Shown: in pieces, positions 35,681 through 46,617 of the stretch
Layout: each line of letters starts with the position of its first letter
How positions within the stretch are numbered: the first letter of the stretch is position 1
DNA from: Stutzerimonas stutzeri
GTDB lineage: Bacteria; Pseudomonadota; Gammaproteobacteria; Pseudomonadales; Pseudomonadaceae
DNA length: 64,000 bases
Assembly (NCBI RefSeq): GCF_002890915.1
Contig: NZ_POUT01000002.1
Location: 659,824-723,823 of the forward strand
Direction of reading: 5' to 3'
The notes under the pieces: model-generated
What the model was told of the DNA's origin: nothing
What the model saw: the letters and a program-made list of their open reading frames with translations, nothing else
The model's database searches: none
Made by a program: the position numbers and the translations under genes

Positions 35681-36888
35681 CCGCTGACCGGATGGATCTG
35701 TTGCCCGTCGAAGAGGCGCTTGCTCTCCTGCTGAAGCAGGCGGATGCCGAGTCTATTCGTGAGCATGAAACTGTCGCCGCGAGCGCGGCGCTAGGGCGAG
35801 TGCTGGCCGAAACGCTGGTCGCCGGGCTGGATTTGCCGCCATGGCCCAATAGCGCCATGGATGGATATGCAATCCGCCACGCGGATTTGTCCGGAGGGCC
35901 TTTGCCGGTCAGTCAGAAGGTCTTCGCCGGCATGCAGCCGATCGAGCTGATGCCGGGGACTTGCGCACGCATCTTCACGGGGGCTCCGCTGCCGGATGGA
36001 GCCGATACCGTGGAGATGCAGGAGAACGTAAGGGTGCTGGACGATGGCCGCGTGAGTTTTCTCGAGTCGGTGCGGTTTGGGCAGAACGTGCGTCCACAAG
36101 GTGGTGAGGCGCGCCGTGGCGATCCCGTGCTCGAAGCTGGAATGCGTCTGGGGCCGGTCGAACTGGGCCTGGTCGCGTCGCTTGGCGTGACGGAGCTCAA
36201 GGTGGTGCGGAAGGCGAGGGTGGCGCTGCTCTCCACCGGTGATGAGCTCGTCGAGGCCGGGCAGGCCTTGGCACCAGGGCAGATTTATAACAGCAACCGT
36301 GTGCTGTTGCGCCATTGGCTCGAGCGGTTGGGGTGCGAGGTAATCGATGCCGGTGTGCTGCCGGACGATAGGCAGAAGATACGCAACTGCCTGGAATCGC
36401 TGGGTGATGTCGACCTGATTCTCTCGACTGGAGGAGTGTCGGTTGGTGAGGCGGACTTTCTTGGCCAGGTGCTTCGCGAGGAAGGCCAGCTGACGCTCTG
36501 GAAGCTGGCGATCAAGCCGGGCAAGCCGCTGACCTGTGGGTACTATCGTGGTGTTCCGCTGATAGGCCTGCCGGGCAATCCCACTTCCACTCTGGTGACC
36601 TTCGGCCTGCTGGGCCGGCCCTACCTGTTGCGGCGCATGGGGATCGCCGAGGTCGAGCCGCTTGGTTTTGCGGTTGCCGCAGGCTTTGCCTGGCCGAAGC
36701 CCGGCAAGCGCCGCGAGTACCTGCGGGCCCGGCTCGAGCAGGGCAAGGCACAGCTTTATGCCAACCAGAGTTCGTCGGTGCTGCGCAGTGCCGCATGGGC
36801 GCAAGGCCTGGTGGTGGTGCCCGAGCATGCTCGGTTCGATGAGGGCGAGCCGGTGCGGTTCATCCCGTTCAGTGAGCTGTTCGGCTGA
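35677..36888 (+). CDS. moeA: Molybdopterin molybdenumtransferase
   Basis: 403 residues. Family marks: LPPWPNSAMDGYAIR, ARIFTGAPLPDGADTVEMQE, STGDELVEAG, ILSTGGVSVGEADF and GLPGNPTSTLVTF. Inserts molybdate into the adenylylated cofactor. Chosen start ATG 35677 overlaps the moaB stop. The mobA/moaB/moeA group supplies the cofactor for molybdoenzymes such as the nitrate reductase implied by the nas genes. Confidence 0.96.
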   Translation: MTADRMDLLPVEEALALLLKQADAESIREHETVAASAALGRVLAETLVAGLDLPPWPNSAMDGYAIRHADLSGGPLPVSQKVFAGMQPIELMPGTCARIFTGAPLPDGADTVEMQENVRVLDDGRVSFLESVRFGQNVRPQGGEARRGDPVLEAGMRLGPVELGLVASLGVTELKVVRKARVALLSTGDELVEAGQALAPGQIYNSNRVLLRHWLERLGCEVIDAGVLPDDRQKIRNCLESLGDVDLILSTGGVSVGEADFLGQVLREEGQLTLWKLAIKPGKPLTCGYYRGVPLIGLPGNPTSTLVTFGLLGRPYLLRRMGIAEVEPLGFAVAAGFAWPKPGKRREYLRARLEQGKAQLYANQSSSVLRSAAWAQGLVVVPEHARFDEGEPVRFIPFSELFG

Positions 36889-37006
36889 AAATACAGCCCG
36901 TCGGGCTTGACTCGTTGGGTAAAACCAACCCCAAAACCTGTTGTCTATCTCCTCCATCCGGTTTCCGGCCGGTTGCTGCCTGTCTATTGGCTAATACAAG
37001 GAGAAC

Positions 37007-38047
37007 ATGGCAATGCAGGAGAGAAACGTTTGGGTCGATTACGCCAAGGCAATCGGGATCATTCTCGTCGTCTATGGGCATGCCGCGCGGGGTGTTTTCA
37101 ATGCCGGATTGCCCATGGACGAGGCGCGGTTCGTGCTCGTCGACAGCATCATCTACAGCTTCCACATGCCGCTGTTCTTCTTTTTGTCGGGGTTGTTCTT
37201 CTTCGACTCGCTGCAGAAACGGGGCCGGGGCGGGCTGATTATCAATAAGGTCGATACGATCGTTTATCCCTTTGTTGTCTGGTCTTTATTGCAGGGGCTG
37301 ATCGAGGTCGCGCTGTCGAATTACACCAATGGGCAAGTCACGCTGACCGAGGTATTGTCGTTGCTTTGGTTGCCGCGTGCGCAGTTCTGGTTCCTCTATG
37401 CACTGTTCCTGGTCTTCGTGGTTTGTGCGTTCCTCTATGCCCGTGCCGACCGCCGCTATTTCCTTCCGCTGGTGGCACTGTTCGGCGTCCTGTTCGTCTT
37501 CCAGCAGGACCTCACCGTGAACAACATGACGCGCTTCATTCTGGGGAACACGGTTTTCTTCGCCCTGGGCGTCTGGTTCAACGAGATCAAGGCGTTCTTC
37601 CTGGCGCGCTGCACGCAGTTGATGGCGTTCTTCGGGGTGCTGTTCATCGTCGGCCAGTATCTGTTTCACGTGACCTTCGGCCTGAATTACACGGACGGTG
37701 GCTTGCCGGTGCTGGCATTGGCCACTATTTCCATTTTCTTCATGGTCGCGTTGTCGATGTGGCTGGGGCGTTTCCGGGTCGACTGGTTCCTGTTCATCGG
37801 GGCATCGTCGATGACCATCTATTTGATGCATATCCTGGCGGGCAGCGGGGTGAGGGTGATCCTGAGCAAGTTCATGGGCATTGATTCGGTCGTTTTGCAC
37901 CTCGTGCTCGGCACTGTGATTGGTATCGCCGCTCCGATGGCCGCACAGTTGCTCATCAATCGTTACAACCTGTACTTCCTGCTCGCCCCGCCGAAATGGA
38001 TGTCCGCGGGGTCCCGCCTCCGGATGCGTAAAGCGGTCGCGCAGTAG
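37007..38047 (+). CDS. Acyltransferase-3 family membrane protein
   Basis: 346 residues with about ten membrane helices. The N-terminal motif VWVDYAKAIGIILVVYGHAARG carries the catalytic His, and MPLFFFLSGLFFF is the second family motif. Transfers acyl groups, often acetyl, onto sugars or surface polymers. A strong AAGGAG precedes ATG 37007 (37013 also possible). GC is somewhat lower than its neighbours. No polysaccharide genes are adjacent, so the acceptor is unknown. Confidence 0.87.
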   Translation: MAMQERNVWVDYAKAIGIILVVYGHAARGVFNAGLPMDEARFVLVDSIIYSFHMPLFFFLSGLFFFDSLQKRGRGGLIINKVDTIVYPFVVWSLLQGLIEVALSNYTNGQVTLTEVLSLLWLPRAQFWFLYALFLVFVVCAFLYARADRRYFLPLVALFGVLFVFQQDLTVNNMTRFILGNTVFFALGVWFNEIKAFFLARCTQLMAFFGVLFIVGQYLFHVTFGLNYTDGGLPVLALATISIFFMVALSMWLGRFRVDWFLFIGASSMTIYLMHILAGSGVRVILSKFMGIDSVVLHLVLGTVIGIAAPMAAQLLINRYNLYFLLAPPKWMSAGSRLRMRKAVAQ

Positions 38048-38089
38048 CTACCGCTTTGCGTGGCTCGCTCTCGGGCGGGCTTCGCTCTC

Positions 38090-38530
38090 TCACTGGGCGT
38101 CGCCGCCACTGGCCGAGACACCATTGGTTGTACGGCGATGGCGGCGGCGCCGCCTCTTGCGGGGCGCCTTTCGCCATTGCGCCGGTTTTCCCATCGCATC
38201 TCCATAAAGATGGATGGCCGTCAGGCCAGTGAGTACGCCGATGATGTTGACGGTCATGTCCGCGAGCGATGCTGTTCTGCCGGGGGTCATTGACTGAAGC
38301 ACTTCTATCGCGGCAGCGCCGATCAATGTCCAGATGAAAAGAGAGCGCAACGGAGCCTTCGGGAAAGCTATATGCGCGGTGAAAACGAGAATGGAGAAGC
38401 CAAGCCAGTGATAGAACTTGTCAGCGCCGGGAAATAATTGGCTGTTGGGCGAACTCTTCAGCGCCATGAAAATGAGGATTGTCAGTGCGACCCAAAAGGT
38501 CGTGCTGGCTACAAGCTTTCGGTATGTCAT
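38090..38530 (-). CDS. VanZ-like membrane protein
   Basis: 146 residues, four hydrophobic segments, with the VanZ-family pattern PGADKFYHWLGFSILVF and TASLADMTVNIIGVLTG. The C-terminus is Arg-rich (APRKRRRRRHRR). Start MTYRKLVAS at 38530. VanZ-family proteins are linked to cell-envelope stress in some bacteria, but the function here is not known. Converges on the acyltransferase, with 42 bp between. Confidence 0.78.
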   Translation of the reverse strand: MTYRKLVASTTFWVALTILIFMALKSSPNSQLFPGADKFYHWLGFSILVFTAHIAFPKAPLRSLFIWTLIGAAAIEVLQSMTPGRTASLADMTVNIIGVLTGLTAIHLYGDAMGKPAQWRKAPRKRRRRRHRRTTNGVSASGGDAQ

Positions 38531-38642
38531 GCCATCCCTTACTTCAAGTTGTGCCGGGCAATCGGTGCGTCTGCGACATGTACACGATTGACTGCTGCGC
38601 ACCAGGCATCCTCCTGCGAGGAGTCGATGCGCGTCTTATGTG

Positions 38643-38945
38643 TTAGCCGCAGTTGATGCGTTCAATCGTCAGGGATGCATCGGTATTGAGATTAAGCCTG
38701 CGCGAGTTGTATTCGAGTGTCACGACATCGCCGGGCCGCAGGATTCGTGCGACGTTCGCGCCGGCCTGGTTCCGTGCCTCTTCGAGCAGGTCGGCGGTGG
38801 CGGTTTTCCCGATGAAATGCTGTACCGCATCTGCATTACAACTGTTCGTGTCAGCGTCGGCGTTTTTTGCCGTTGAGTTGGTCTGGCAGCCCGCCAGGAA
38901 GGCTGCCGCCATCGTCAGGCCGATCAGGGGATGAAGTGGACGCAT
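38643..38945 (-). CDS. I78-family peptidase inhibitor lipoprotein
   Basis: 100 residues. A lipoprotein signal ends in LAGC (Cys at residue 20). The mature part has the I78 fold motif: CNADAVQHFIGK, ARNQAGANVARILRPGDVVTLEYNSRRLNL and the terminal INCG with a matching disulfide cysteine. Probably a periplasmic inhibitor of serine peptidases. Start MRPLHPLIG at 38945. Confidence 0.88.
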   Translation of the reverse strand: MRPLHPLIGLTMAAAFLAGCQTNSTAKNADADTNSCNADAVQHFIGKTATADLLEEARNQAGANVARILRPGDVVTLEYNSRRLNLNTDASLTIERINCG

Positions 38946-39159
38946 GATGATTTTCCTTGAATGGCCGCCGCAGCTTCTTGGATGCACGGTTAATACCAAA
39001 AGTGCAGTCGGCCCGACTGTACGATTGGCGTAGCGCTATGTCGATGCCTGGGATAAAAAAGAGTGCGGCGCTTCGGGAACCGAAGCCGTATCGCCCTCGT
39101 CATATTGTTTGATGGCCCTTTGCAATCCCTGGGCTGATAATGACGAAGGAGTTTGCGCT

Positions 39160-39561
39160 ATGTTCACATCACCTTTACTCAAGCGAGTTGCGACTGTCCT
39201 GGCTGCCTTGCATTTGCTGCTGGTAGCCCAGATACCCATGGCACAGGCGGCGATGATCGGTACGCCGGAGGTGATCGCCGAACAACAACAGCAGGTGGAC
39301 CGGCAGCAATTGCTGACCATGCTGGACGATCAGGATGTGCAGAAGAAGCTCGAGTCGATGGGCGTCGAACGCGAGCAGGTGGAGAAGCGTATCAACAGCC
39401 TGACGCCCGCGGAGCTGGCACAGTTCAACCAGCAGCTGGACCAGGCGCCTGCGGGGGCCGGGGTGGTTGGCGTGATCGTGCTGTTCCTGGTGGTCTTCAT
39501 CATCACTGACATGCTCTGCGCAACCAACATCTTCAACTTCGTCAACTGCATCAACCGTTGA
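39160..39561 (+). CDS. PA2779-family small secreted/membrane protein
   Basis: 133 residues. Signal sequence (KRVATVLAALHLLLVAQIPMAQA), a charged helical middle with repeated Gln (VIAEQQQQVDRQQLLTML), and a C-terminal membrane helix (VVGVIVLFLVVFIITDML) followed by a short tail with two cysteines. GAAGGAG precedes the ATG. It is translationally coupled to the peptidase gene that follows; the pair is a conserved, uncharacterised unit in pseudomonads. Confidence 0.85.
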   Translation: MFTSPLLKRVATVLAALHLLLVAQIPMAQAAMIGTPEVIAEQQQQVDRQQLLTMLDDQDVQKKLESMGVEREQVEKRINSLTPAELAQFNQQLDQAPAGAGVVGVIVLFLVVFIITDMLCATNIFNFVNCINR

Positions 39562-40508
39562 GCTGGCGGTTGTTGATCCTGCTGGGCGCCGGCCTGCTCG
39601 GCGGTTGTGCGGGAACATCGACGGTGTTCGTCGATGATGCGCAACTGCCTGCGCGGGCCGAGCTGGTCGATGTGCCTTTCTTCCCGCAGGAGGACTACCA
39701 GTGTGGGCCGGCCGCGCTGGCGACCATGTTGACGCAGCGCGGGATTGCCGTCAGTCCTGAGCAGCTCGTCGAGCAGGTCTACATTCCCCAGCGTAAAGGC
39801 AGCCTGCAGGTGGAAATGGTCGCCGCGGCCCGGTCCAAGGGCTTGCTTGTCTATCCTTTGCATCCGCGCCTGGAGACGGTACTTGCCGAGGTTTCGGCCG
39901 GCAATCCGGTACTGGTGTTGCAGAATCTTGCGTTTGACCGTTGGCCTCAGTGGCATTTCGCCGTGGTGGTGGGGTATGACCTCGACGAGCAGAGCATCAT
40001 CCTGCGTTCCGGCACTACGAAGCGTTGGGTGGGAAGTTTTCGCCAGTTCGAGCGATCCTGGGCCAAGGGGGGGCGTTGGGCCGTGCTGACGCTCGATCCC
40101 GCTCGACTGCCCGAAACAGCGGAGGAAACGGCCTGGTTACGTAGTGCGAGCGATCTCGAACAGGTCGGCCAGATCCAGGCGGCGCGCCAGGCATACGAGA
40201 CCGCGGCTGCACGTTGGCCGAGCGGACTGCCCTGGTTTGCGCTGGCCAACAGTCAGTATGCCGCGGGTGACAAGGTCGGGGCGCAGCGGTCGTTGCGTAC
40301 CAGTATCGCGCGCGACGCATCCTTTGCGGTCGGCTGGTTCAACCTGTCCCAACTGATGGCGGAGCAGGGGTGCGCCGCAGGCGCCCGGGACGCTCGCGCC
40401 TGTGCCTTGCGCCTGGCGCCGCAGGATGAACGCCTCGCCGTACCCTTGCCGCCGGCCGGAGAACAGGCGCGCCAGTGCCTGCCGGTTCCCGCGTGTCCGG
40501 TGGAGTGA
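39558..40508 (+). CDS. PA2778-family C39-type cysteine peptidase lipoprotein with TPR region
   Basis: 316 residues. Starts at TTG 39558, overlapping the upstream TGA (TTGA), so initiation probably depends on coupling. Lipoprotein signal with LGGC, then a papain-like C39 domain: DVPFFPQEDYQCGPAALATML (catalytic Cys in QCGPA), His in QWHFAVVVGYD. The C-terminal third (about 210-300) is TPR-like: ARQAYETAAARWPSGLPWFALANSQYAAGD. Probably a periplasmic protease; substrate unknown. Confidence 0.87.
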   Translation: MSWRLLILLGAGLLGGCAGTSTVFVDDAQLPARAELVDVPFFPQEDYQCGPAALATMLTQRGIAVSPEQLVEQVYIPQRKGSLQVEMVAAARSKGLLVYPLHPRLETVLAEVSAGNPVLVLQNLAFDRWPQWHFAVVVGYDLDEQSIILRSGTTKRWVGSFRQFERSWAKGGRWAVLTLDPARLPETAEETAWLRSASDLEQVGQIQAARQAYETAAARWPSGLPWFALANSQYAAGDKVGAQRSLRTSIARDASFAVGWFNLSQLMAEQGCAAGARDARACALRLAPQDERLAVPLPPAGEQARQCLPVPACPVE

Positions 40509-40515
40509 GCGCGGT

Positions 40516-41799
40516 TCAGATGCCGAGCCTGTCGCGCAGGCTATAGTACATGGCGCCGAGCGCGCTCAGTGGAACCCTCAGGCTGTGACCGCCAGGGAAC
40601 GGGTAGTGCGGCAGGCTGGCAAAGGCATCGAAGCGCTCGGCCTGCCCGCGCAGGGCTTCGGCGATCACCTTGCCGGCGATGTGGGTATAGGTCACGCCAT
40701 GGCCGCTACAGCCCTGTGAGTAGTAGATATTGCCACCCAGGCGTCCCACTTGTGGCAGGCGGGAAAGGGTCAGCAGGAAATTGCCCGTCCAGGCATAGTC
40801 GATTTTCACCTGGCGGAGCTGGGGAAAGGTCTTCAGCATTTTCGGGCGGATGATCGATTCGATATCCGCTGGATCGCGTGCGCCATAGACGACCCCGCCA
40901 CCATAGATGAGGCGCTTGTCGGCCGAGAGCCGGTAGTAGTCGAGCAGGTAGTTGCAGTCCTCGACACAATAATCTTGTGGCAACAGGCTGTGGGCGAGTT
41001 CTTCGCCGAGCGGCTCGGTGGCGATCACCTGGGTACCGCATGGCATGGATTTCGCCGCGAGTTCGGGGACCAGATCACCGAGATAGGCGTTGCCGGCCAC
41101 GACGACGAAATTGGCGCGCACGGTTCCCTTGGGGGTGTGGACCACCGGTGCGCTGCCCCGCTCGATGCGAATGGCGGGCGTCTGTTCATGGATCACGCCG
41201 CCCAGGGACTCGATTGCCGCGGCTTCGCCCAGTGCCAGGTTGAGCGGATGGATATGCCCAGCCTGTCTATCGAGCATCCCGCCAATGTAGCGGTCGCACG
41301 CCACGACCTGGCCAATGCCTTGTCGGTCGAGCAGTTCCAGTTGCTCGTAGCCGTAGCGTTCCCACAATGCCTTTTGTGCTTCGAGATGATGCATCTGCTT
41401 ATCGGTGAAGGCAGCGAACACTCCACCGTCTTTCAGGTCGCACTGGATACCATAGCGCGCTACGCGCTCGCGAATGATCCGTCCGCCTTCGAACGCCATC
41501 GCGCCGATCAGCTGTGCGGCAGCAGGGCTGACGCTTCGCTCGACGCTATCCAGGTCACGGCTGTAGCTGTTGACGATCTGGCCACCGTTGCGCCCTGAAG
41601 CACCGAAGCCGACCTTGGCAGCTTCCAGCACGATGACATTGAAGCCGTTCTCGAGCAGGAAGAGGGCGGTGGACAATCCGGTGTAGCCCGCACCGATGAC
41701 GCAGACGTCGGTCTGTTTGTCTTCCTGCAGTTCCGGCCGGCTGCTGGTGGGGATGGCGCTGGCGGCATAGTAGGAAGAAGGATAATCCGTGTGCGGCAT
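40516..41799 (-). CDS. FAD-dependent oxidoreductase (gamma-glutamylputrescine oxidase/PuuB-like)
   Basis: 427 residues of the DAO family. The FAD-binding N-terminus is VCVIGAGYTGLSTALFLLENG with Glu at the end of the second strand (VLEAAKVGFGASGRNGGQ). The C-terminal part has YYSQGCSGHGVTYTHIAGKVIAEAL. Closest in style to amine oxidases such as PuuB that oxidise gamma-glutamylputrescine. Putrescine-pathway partners are not adjacent, so the substrate is inferred only. Start MPHTDYPSSYYA at 41799. Confidence 0.85.
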   Translation of the reverse strand: MPHTDYPSSYYAASAIPTSSRPELQEDKQTDVCVIGAGYTGLSTALFLLENGFNVIVLEAAKVGFGASGRNGGQIVNSYSRDLDSVERSVSPAAAQLIGAMAFEGGRIIRERVARYGIQCDLKDGGVFAAFTDKQMHHLEAQKALWERYGYEQLELLDRQGIGQVVACDRYIGGMLDRQAGHIHPLNLALGEAAAIESLGGVIHEQTPAIRIERGSAPVVHTPKGTVRANFVVVAGNAYLGDLVPELAAKSMPCGTQVIATEPLGEELAHSLLPQDYCVEDCNYLLDYYRLSADKRLIYGGGVVYGARDPADIESIIRPKMLKTFPQLRQVKIDYAWTGNFLLTLSRLPQVGRLGGNIYYSQGCSGHGVTYTHIAGKVIAEALRGQAERFDAFASLPHYPFPGGHSLRVPLSALGAMYYSLRDRLGI

Positions 41800-41928
41800 A
41801 TTGGATTCTCTGTTCTGAATATTTGACGGCATGCTAGCGCCTATCCCTGCTGCTCGCCAGAGCTGCGGGGTAGTGGGCATGAATATTTCAAAAATTCCAA
41901 ATATCAGTGAGTTAGCGAAAAAAACTGC

Positions 41929-41956
41929 TTGACTCCTGCTGCCGTGGCTTTAGAAT
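41929..41956 (+). promoter_or_regulatory. Sigma-70 promoter of tRNA-Val
   Basis: TTGACT (41929-41934), 16-bp spacer, TAGAAT (41951-41956), then a GC-rich discriminator; 14 bp before the tRNA. Confidence 0.82.
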
Positions 41957-41969
41957 GCGCCCCCATCGA

Positions 41970-42046
41970 AGGCACATAGCTCAGTTGGTTAGAGCACCAC
42001 CTTGACATGGTGGGGGTCGTTGGTTCGAATCCAATTGTGCCTACCA
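41970..42046 (+). tRNA. tRNA-Val (anticodon GAC)
   Basis: 77 nt with encoded CCA. Acceptor AGGCACA/TGTGCCT, anticodon stem CACC/GGTG around loop TTGACAT, T-loop TTCGAAT. Anticodon GAC reads GUC/GUU. Confidence 0.96.
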
Positions 42047-42057
42047 ATTCGAAGAAG

Positions 42058-42085
42058 AAGGGTCGCGTAAGCGGCCCTTTTTTTT
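42058..42085 (+). terminator. Intrinsic terminator of tRNA-Val
   Basis: AAGGGTCGC, loop GTAA, GCGGCCCTT followed by eight T. Twelve bp after the tRNA. Confidence 0.9.
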
Positions 42086-42277
42086 GCCTCGCTTGTCAGG
42101 AGCTCCGCTTTCTGAAAGCATCGCCGGTCTTTGTTTTTTCCAGTGACTCCGGTTCGGCGGGGTCGAGCTCGTCAGGCGCCTGCCACTGTGCGGCAGGCAT
42201 GCTCGCCGAATCGCTTTACTGGCTCATCCCAACCCATGTGGCCTTTGGTACGGGTCACCACTAGGAGAGGAGGCGCC

Positions 42278-44200
42278 ATGCCCACCATTACTCTTCCCGA
42301 CGGCAGTCAGCGTTCGTTCGATCACCCGGTCACCGTGGCCGAGGTGGCTCAATCCATTGGTGCGGGCCTTGCCAAGGCGACCGTTGCCGGCAAGGTCGAT
42401 GGGCGGCTGGTCGATGCGTGCGATCCGATCGAGCGGGACGCCTCGCTGCAGATCATCACGCCGAAGGATGAAGAGGGGCTGGAGATCATCCGCCACTCCT
42501 GCGCTCATCTGGTGGGGCATGCCGTCAAGCAGCTCTATCCGACCGCGCGCATGGTCATTGGGCCGGTCATCGAGGAAGGCTTCTACTACGATATCGCCTA
42601 CGAGCGCCCCTTCACGCCCGAAGACGTGGCGGCGATCGAGCAGCGCATGAAAGAGCTGATTGACCGCGACTACGACGTCATCAAGAAGATGACGCCGCGC
42701 GCCGAGGTGATCGAGGTGTTCAAGTCCCGCGGCGAGGACTATAAGCTGCGTCTGATCGAGGATATGCCCGACGAGCAGGCGATGGGGTTGTACTACCATG
42801 AAGAATACGTCGACATGTGCCGCGGGCCGCACGTGCCGAATACCCGCTTCCTCAAGTCCTTCAAGCTGACCAAGCTATCGGGCGCCTACTGGCGCGGTGA
42901 TGCCAAGAACGAGCAGCTGCAGCGCATCTATGGGACCGCCTGGGCCGACAAGAAGCAGCTGGCCGCCTACATCCAGCGCATCGAGGAGGCCGAGAAGCGC
43001 GATCATCGCAAGATCGGCAAGCGCCTGGACCTGTTCCATACCCAGGAAGAGGCGCCGGGCATGGTTTTCTGGCATCCGAACGGCTGGACGCTCTACCAGG
43101 TGCTCGAGCAGTACATGCGCCAGGTGCAGCGTGAAAACGGCTACCTGGAGATCAAGACGCCGCAGGTGGTCGACCGCGTGCTCTGGGAAAAATCCGGGCA
43201 CTGGGCGAATTATGCCGAGAACATGTTCACCACCGAGTCGGAAAGTCGCGACTATGCGATCAAGCCGATGAACTGCCCGTGCCATGTCCAGGTGTACAAC
43301 CAGGGGCTGAAGAGCTATCGCGAGCTGCCCCTGCGCCTGGCCGAGTTCGGCGCCTGTCATCGCAACGAGCCGTCCGGCGCGCTGCACGGCATCATGCGCG
43401 TGCGCGGTTTCACCCAGGACGACGCGCACATCTTCTGTACCGAAGAGCAGATGCAGGCCGAGTCCGCGGCCTTCATCAAGCTGACCCAGGCGGTCTATGC
43501 CGATTTCGGTTTCTCGGATATCGAGTTGAAGCTGTCCACTCGTCCGGAAAAGCGTGTCGGTTCAGACGACCTCTGGGATCGGGCCGAGGCGGCGCTGGCG
43601 GCGGCGCTGGATAGCGCGGGCCTGCCTTACGACCTGCAGCCGGGCGAGGGTGCCTTCTACGGGCCGAAGATCGAGTTCTCCCTGCGCGATTGCCTGGGGC
43701 GCGTCTGGCAGTGCGGTACGCTGCAGCTGGATTTCAACCTGCCGGTACGGCTCGGTGCCGAGTACGTCAGCGAGAACAATGATCGGCAGCACCCGGTGAT
43801 GCTGCACCGGGCCATTCTCGGTTCGTTCGAGCGCTTCATCGGTATCCTGATCGAGCACTACGAGGGGGCTTTCCCGGCCTGGCTGGCGCCTACCCAGGCA
43901 GTGATCATGAATATCACCGACAAGCAGGCCGCTTTTGCTTCCGAGGTCGAGAAAACCCTTGTCCAAAGCGGATTCCGTGCCAAGTGCGACTTGAGAAACG
44001 AAAAGATCGGCTTTAAAATCCGCGAGCATACTTTGCTCAAGACTCCTTATCTCTTGGTTATCGGGGATCGGGAGGTTGAGACTCGATCCGTTGCTGTGCG
44101 CACCCGTGAAGGCGTCGATATGGGCTCCATGCCCCTCGAGCAATTCGCGCAGCTGTTGGCACAGGCGGTTTCCCGGCGTGGTCGCCAAGAATTGGAGTAA
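42278..44200 (+). CDS. thrS: Threonyl-tRNA synthetase
   Basis: 640 residues, full length. Start [11 protein letters not shown] at 42278 follows AGGAGAGGAGG. Domains: TGS (1-60), the editing domain with [14 protein letters not shown] (about 73-86) and its downstream Cys-rich part, class II catalytic core with motif 2 ([23 protein letters not shown]) and zinc ligands Cys/His/His, and the anticodon-binding domain at the C-terminus. First gene of the translation cluster; infC starts 6 bases after its stop. Confidence 0.98.
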   Translation: MPTITLPDGSQRSFDHPVTVAEVAQSIGAGLAKATVAGKVDGRLVDACDPIERDASLQIITPKDEEGLEIIRHSCAHLVGHAVKQLYPTARMVIGPVIEEGFYYDIAYERPFTPEDVAAIEQRMKELIDRDYDVIKKMTPRAEVIEVFKSRGEDYKLRLIEDMPDEQAMGLYYHEEYVDMCRGPHVPNTRFLKSFKLTKLSGAYWRGDAKNEQLQRIYGTAWADKKQLAAYIQRIEEAEKRDHRKIGKRLDLFHTQEEAPGMVFWHPNGWTLYQVLEQYMRQVQRENGYLEIKTPQVVDRVLWEKSGHWANYAENMFTTESESRDYAIKPMNCPCHVQVYNQGLKSYRELPLRLAEFGACHRNEPSGALHGIMRVRGFTQDDAHIFCTEEQMQAESAAFIKLTQAVYADFGFSDIELKLSTRPEKRVGSDDLWDRAEAALAAALDSAGLPYDLQPGEGAFYGPKIEFSLRDCLGRVWQCGTLQLDFNLPVRLGAEYVSENNDRQHPVMLHRAILGSFERFIGILIEHYEGAFPAWLAPTQAVIMNITDKQAAFASEVEKTLVQSGFRAKCDLRNEKIGFKIREHTLLKTPYLLVIGDREVETRSVAVRTREGVDMGSMPLEQFAQLLAQAVSRRGRQELE

Positions 44201-44205
44201 TCACT

Positions 44206-44751
44206 ATTAAGCGTGAAATGAGACAGGATAAACGAACTGCACCCAAGGCCCCGATCAACGAGAATATCTCGGCTCGTGAGGTCCGTTTGATTGGCGCTGA
44301 CGGCGAGCAGATTGGCATCGTCTCGATTGATGAAGCGCTGCAGGTAGCAGAAGAGGCCAAGCTGGATCTGGTTGAAATTTCCGCCGACGCGAATCCCCCG
44401 GTATGCCGGATCATGGATTACGGCAAGCATCTGTTCGAGAAGAAGAAGCAGATCGCCGCGGCGAAGAAGAACCAGAAACAGGTTCAGGTCAAAGAAGTGA
44501 AGTTTCGTCCAGGGACGGAAGAAGGGGACTACCAGGTCAAGCTGCGCAACCTGGTGCGTTTCCTGAGTGACGGGGACAGGGCCAAGGTATCCTTGCGATT
44601 CCGCGGCCGTGAGATGGCCCATCAGGAGCTGGGGATGGAACTGCTGAAGCGGGTCGAGACCGACCTCGCCGAATACGGTTCCGTCGAGCAGCATCCGAAG
44701 ATGGAAGGACGCCAGCTGATCATGGTCATCGCTCCCAAGAAGAAAAAGTAA
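44206..44751 (+). CDS. infC: Translation initiation factor IF-3
   Basis: 181 residues if it starts at ATT 44206, which has GGAG with 8-nt spacing. ATC 44200, overlapping the thrS stop, would give MTIKREM but is only 2 nt from the SD. Rare starts such as AUU are the basis of IF-3 autoregulation in enterics: IF-3 rejects non-AUG starts. Sequence motifs: [37 protein letters not shown], and the C-terminal [17 protein letters not shown] domain. Confidence 0.96.
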   Translation: MKREMRQDKRTAPKAPINENISAREVRLIGADGEQIGIVSIDEALQVAEEAKLDLVEISADANPPVCRIMDYGKHLFEKKKQIAAAKKNQKQVQVKEVKFRPGTEEGDYQVKLRNLVRFLSDGDRAKVSLRFRGREMAHQELGMELLKRVETDLAEYGSVEQHPKMEGRQLIMVIAPKKKK

Positions 44752-44812
44752 CCTCCAGGGCACTGGCAGGCCTTGCGGTTATTTGTAATCACCCACACTG
44801 TGGAGAACGAAC

Positions 44813-45007
44813 ATGCCAAAGATGAAGACTAAAAGTGGTGCTGCGAAGCGCTTCAAGAAGACTGCGAATGGCTTCAAGCACAAGCACGCTTTCAAGAGCC
44901 ACATCCTGACCAAGATGACCACCAAGCGTAAGCGTCAGCTGCGCGGTTGCTCGCAAGTGCACCCGTCCGACGTTGCAAAAGTGGAGCGCATGCTGCGCGT
45001 TCGTTGA
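44813..45007 (+). CDS. rpmI: 50S ribosomal protein L35
   Basis: 64 residues, Lys-rich: [17 protein letters not shown] at the start and [26 protein letters not shown] precedes the ATG. Part of infC-rpmI-rplT. Confidence 0.98.
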   Translation: MPKMKTKSGAAKRFKKTANGFKHKHAFKSHILTKMTTKRKRQLRGCSQVHPSDVAKVERMLRVR

Positions 45008-45034
45008 TCCGGTCAAGACTCAGAGGAATAACTC

Positions 45035-45391
45035 ATGGCTCGTGTTAAGCGTGGCGTCGTTGCCCGTCGCCGTCACAAGAAAATTCTGAAACTCGCCAAA
45101 GGCTACTACGGTGCGCGTTCGCGCGTATTCCGCGTTGCCAAGCAGGCGGTAATCAAGGCTGGCCAATATGCCTACCGCGACCGCCGTCAGCGCAAGCGTC
45201 AGTTCCGCGCTCTGTGGATCGCCCGTATCAACGCTGGTGCTCGTGTCAACGGTCTGTCCTACAGCCGTCTGATCGCCGGCCTGAAGAAGGCGGCCATCGA
45301 GATCGATCGCAAGGTTCTGGCCGATCTGGCAGTGAACGAGAAAGCGGCGTTTGCTGCGATTGTCGAGAAAGCCAAGGCTTCCCTGGCTTAA
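45035..45391 (+). CDS. rplT: 50S ribosomal protein L20
   Basis: 118 residues with [29 protein letters not shown] and [20 protein letters not shown]. Required for early 50S assembly; in enterics it represses its own operon at the mRNA leader. Confidence 0.98.
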   Translation: MARVKRGVVARRRHKKILKLAKGYYGARSRVFRVAKQAVIKAGQYAYRDRRQRKRQFRALWIARINAGARVNGLSYSRLIAGLKKAAIEIDRKVLADLAVNEKAAFAAIVEKAKASLA

Positions 45392-45434
45392 GCCCCGACA
45401 ATCACGGATCTTCGGATTCGTTGCACCGCCATCG

Positions 45435-46581
<1,147 letters not shown>

Positions 46582-46617
46582 TGCCGCTGCCCGTCAACGA
46601 ATATTTAGGAGAACAGG

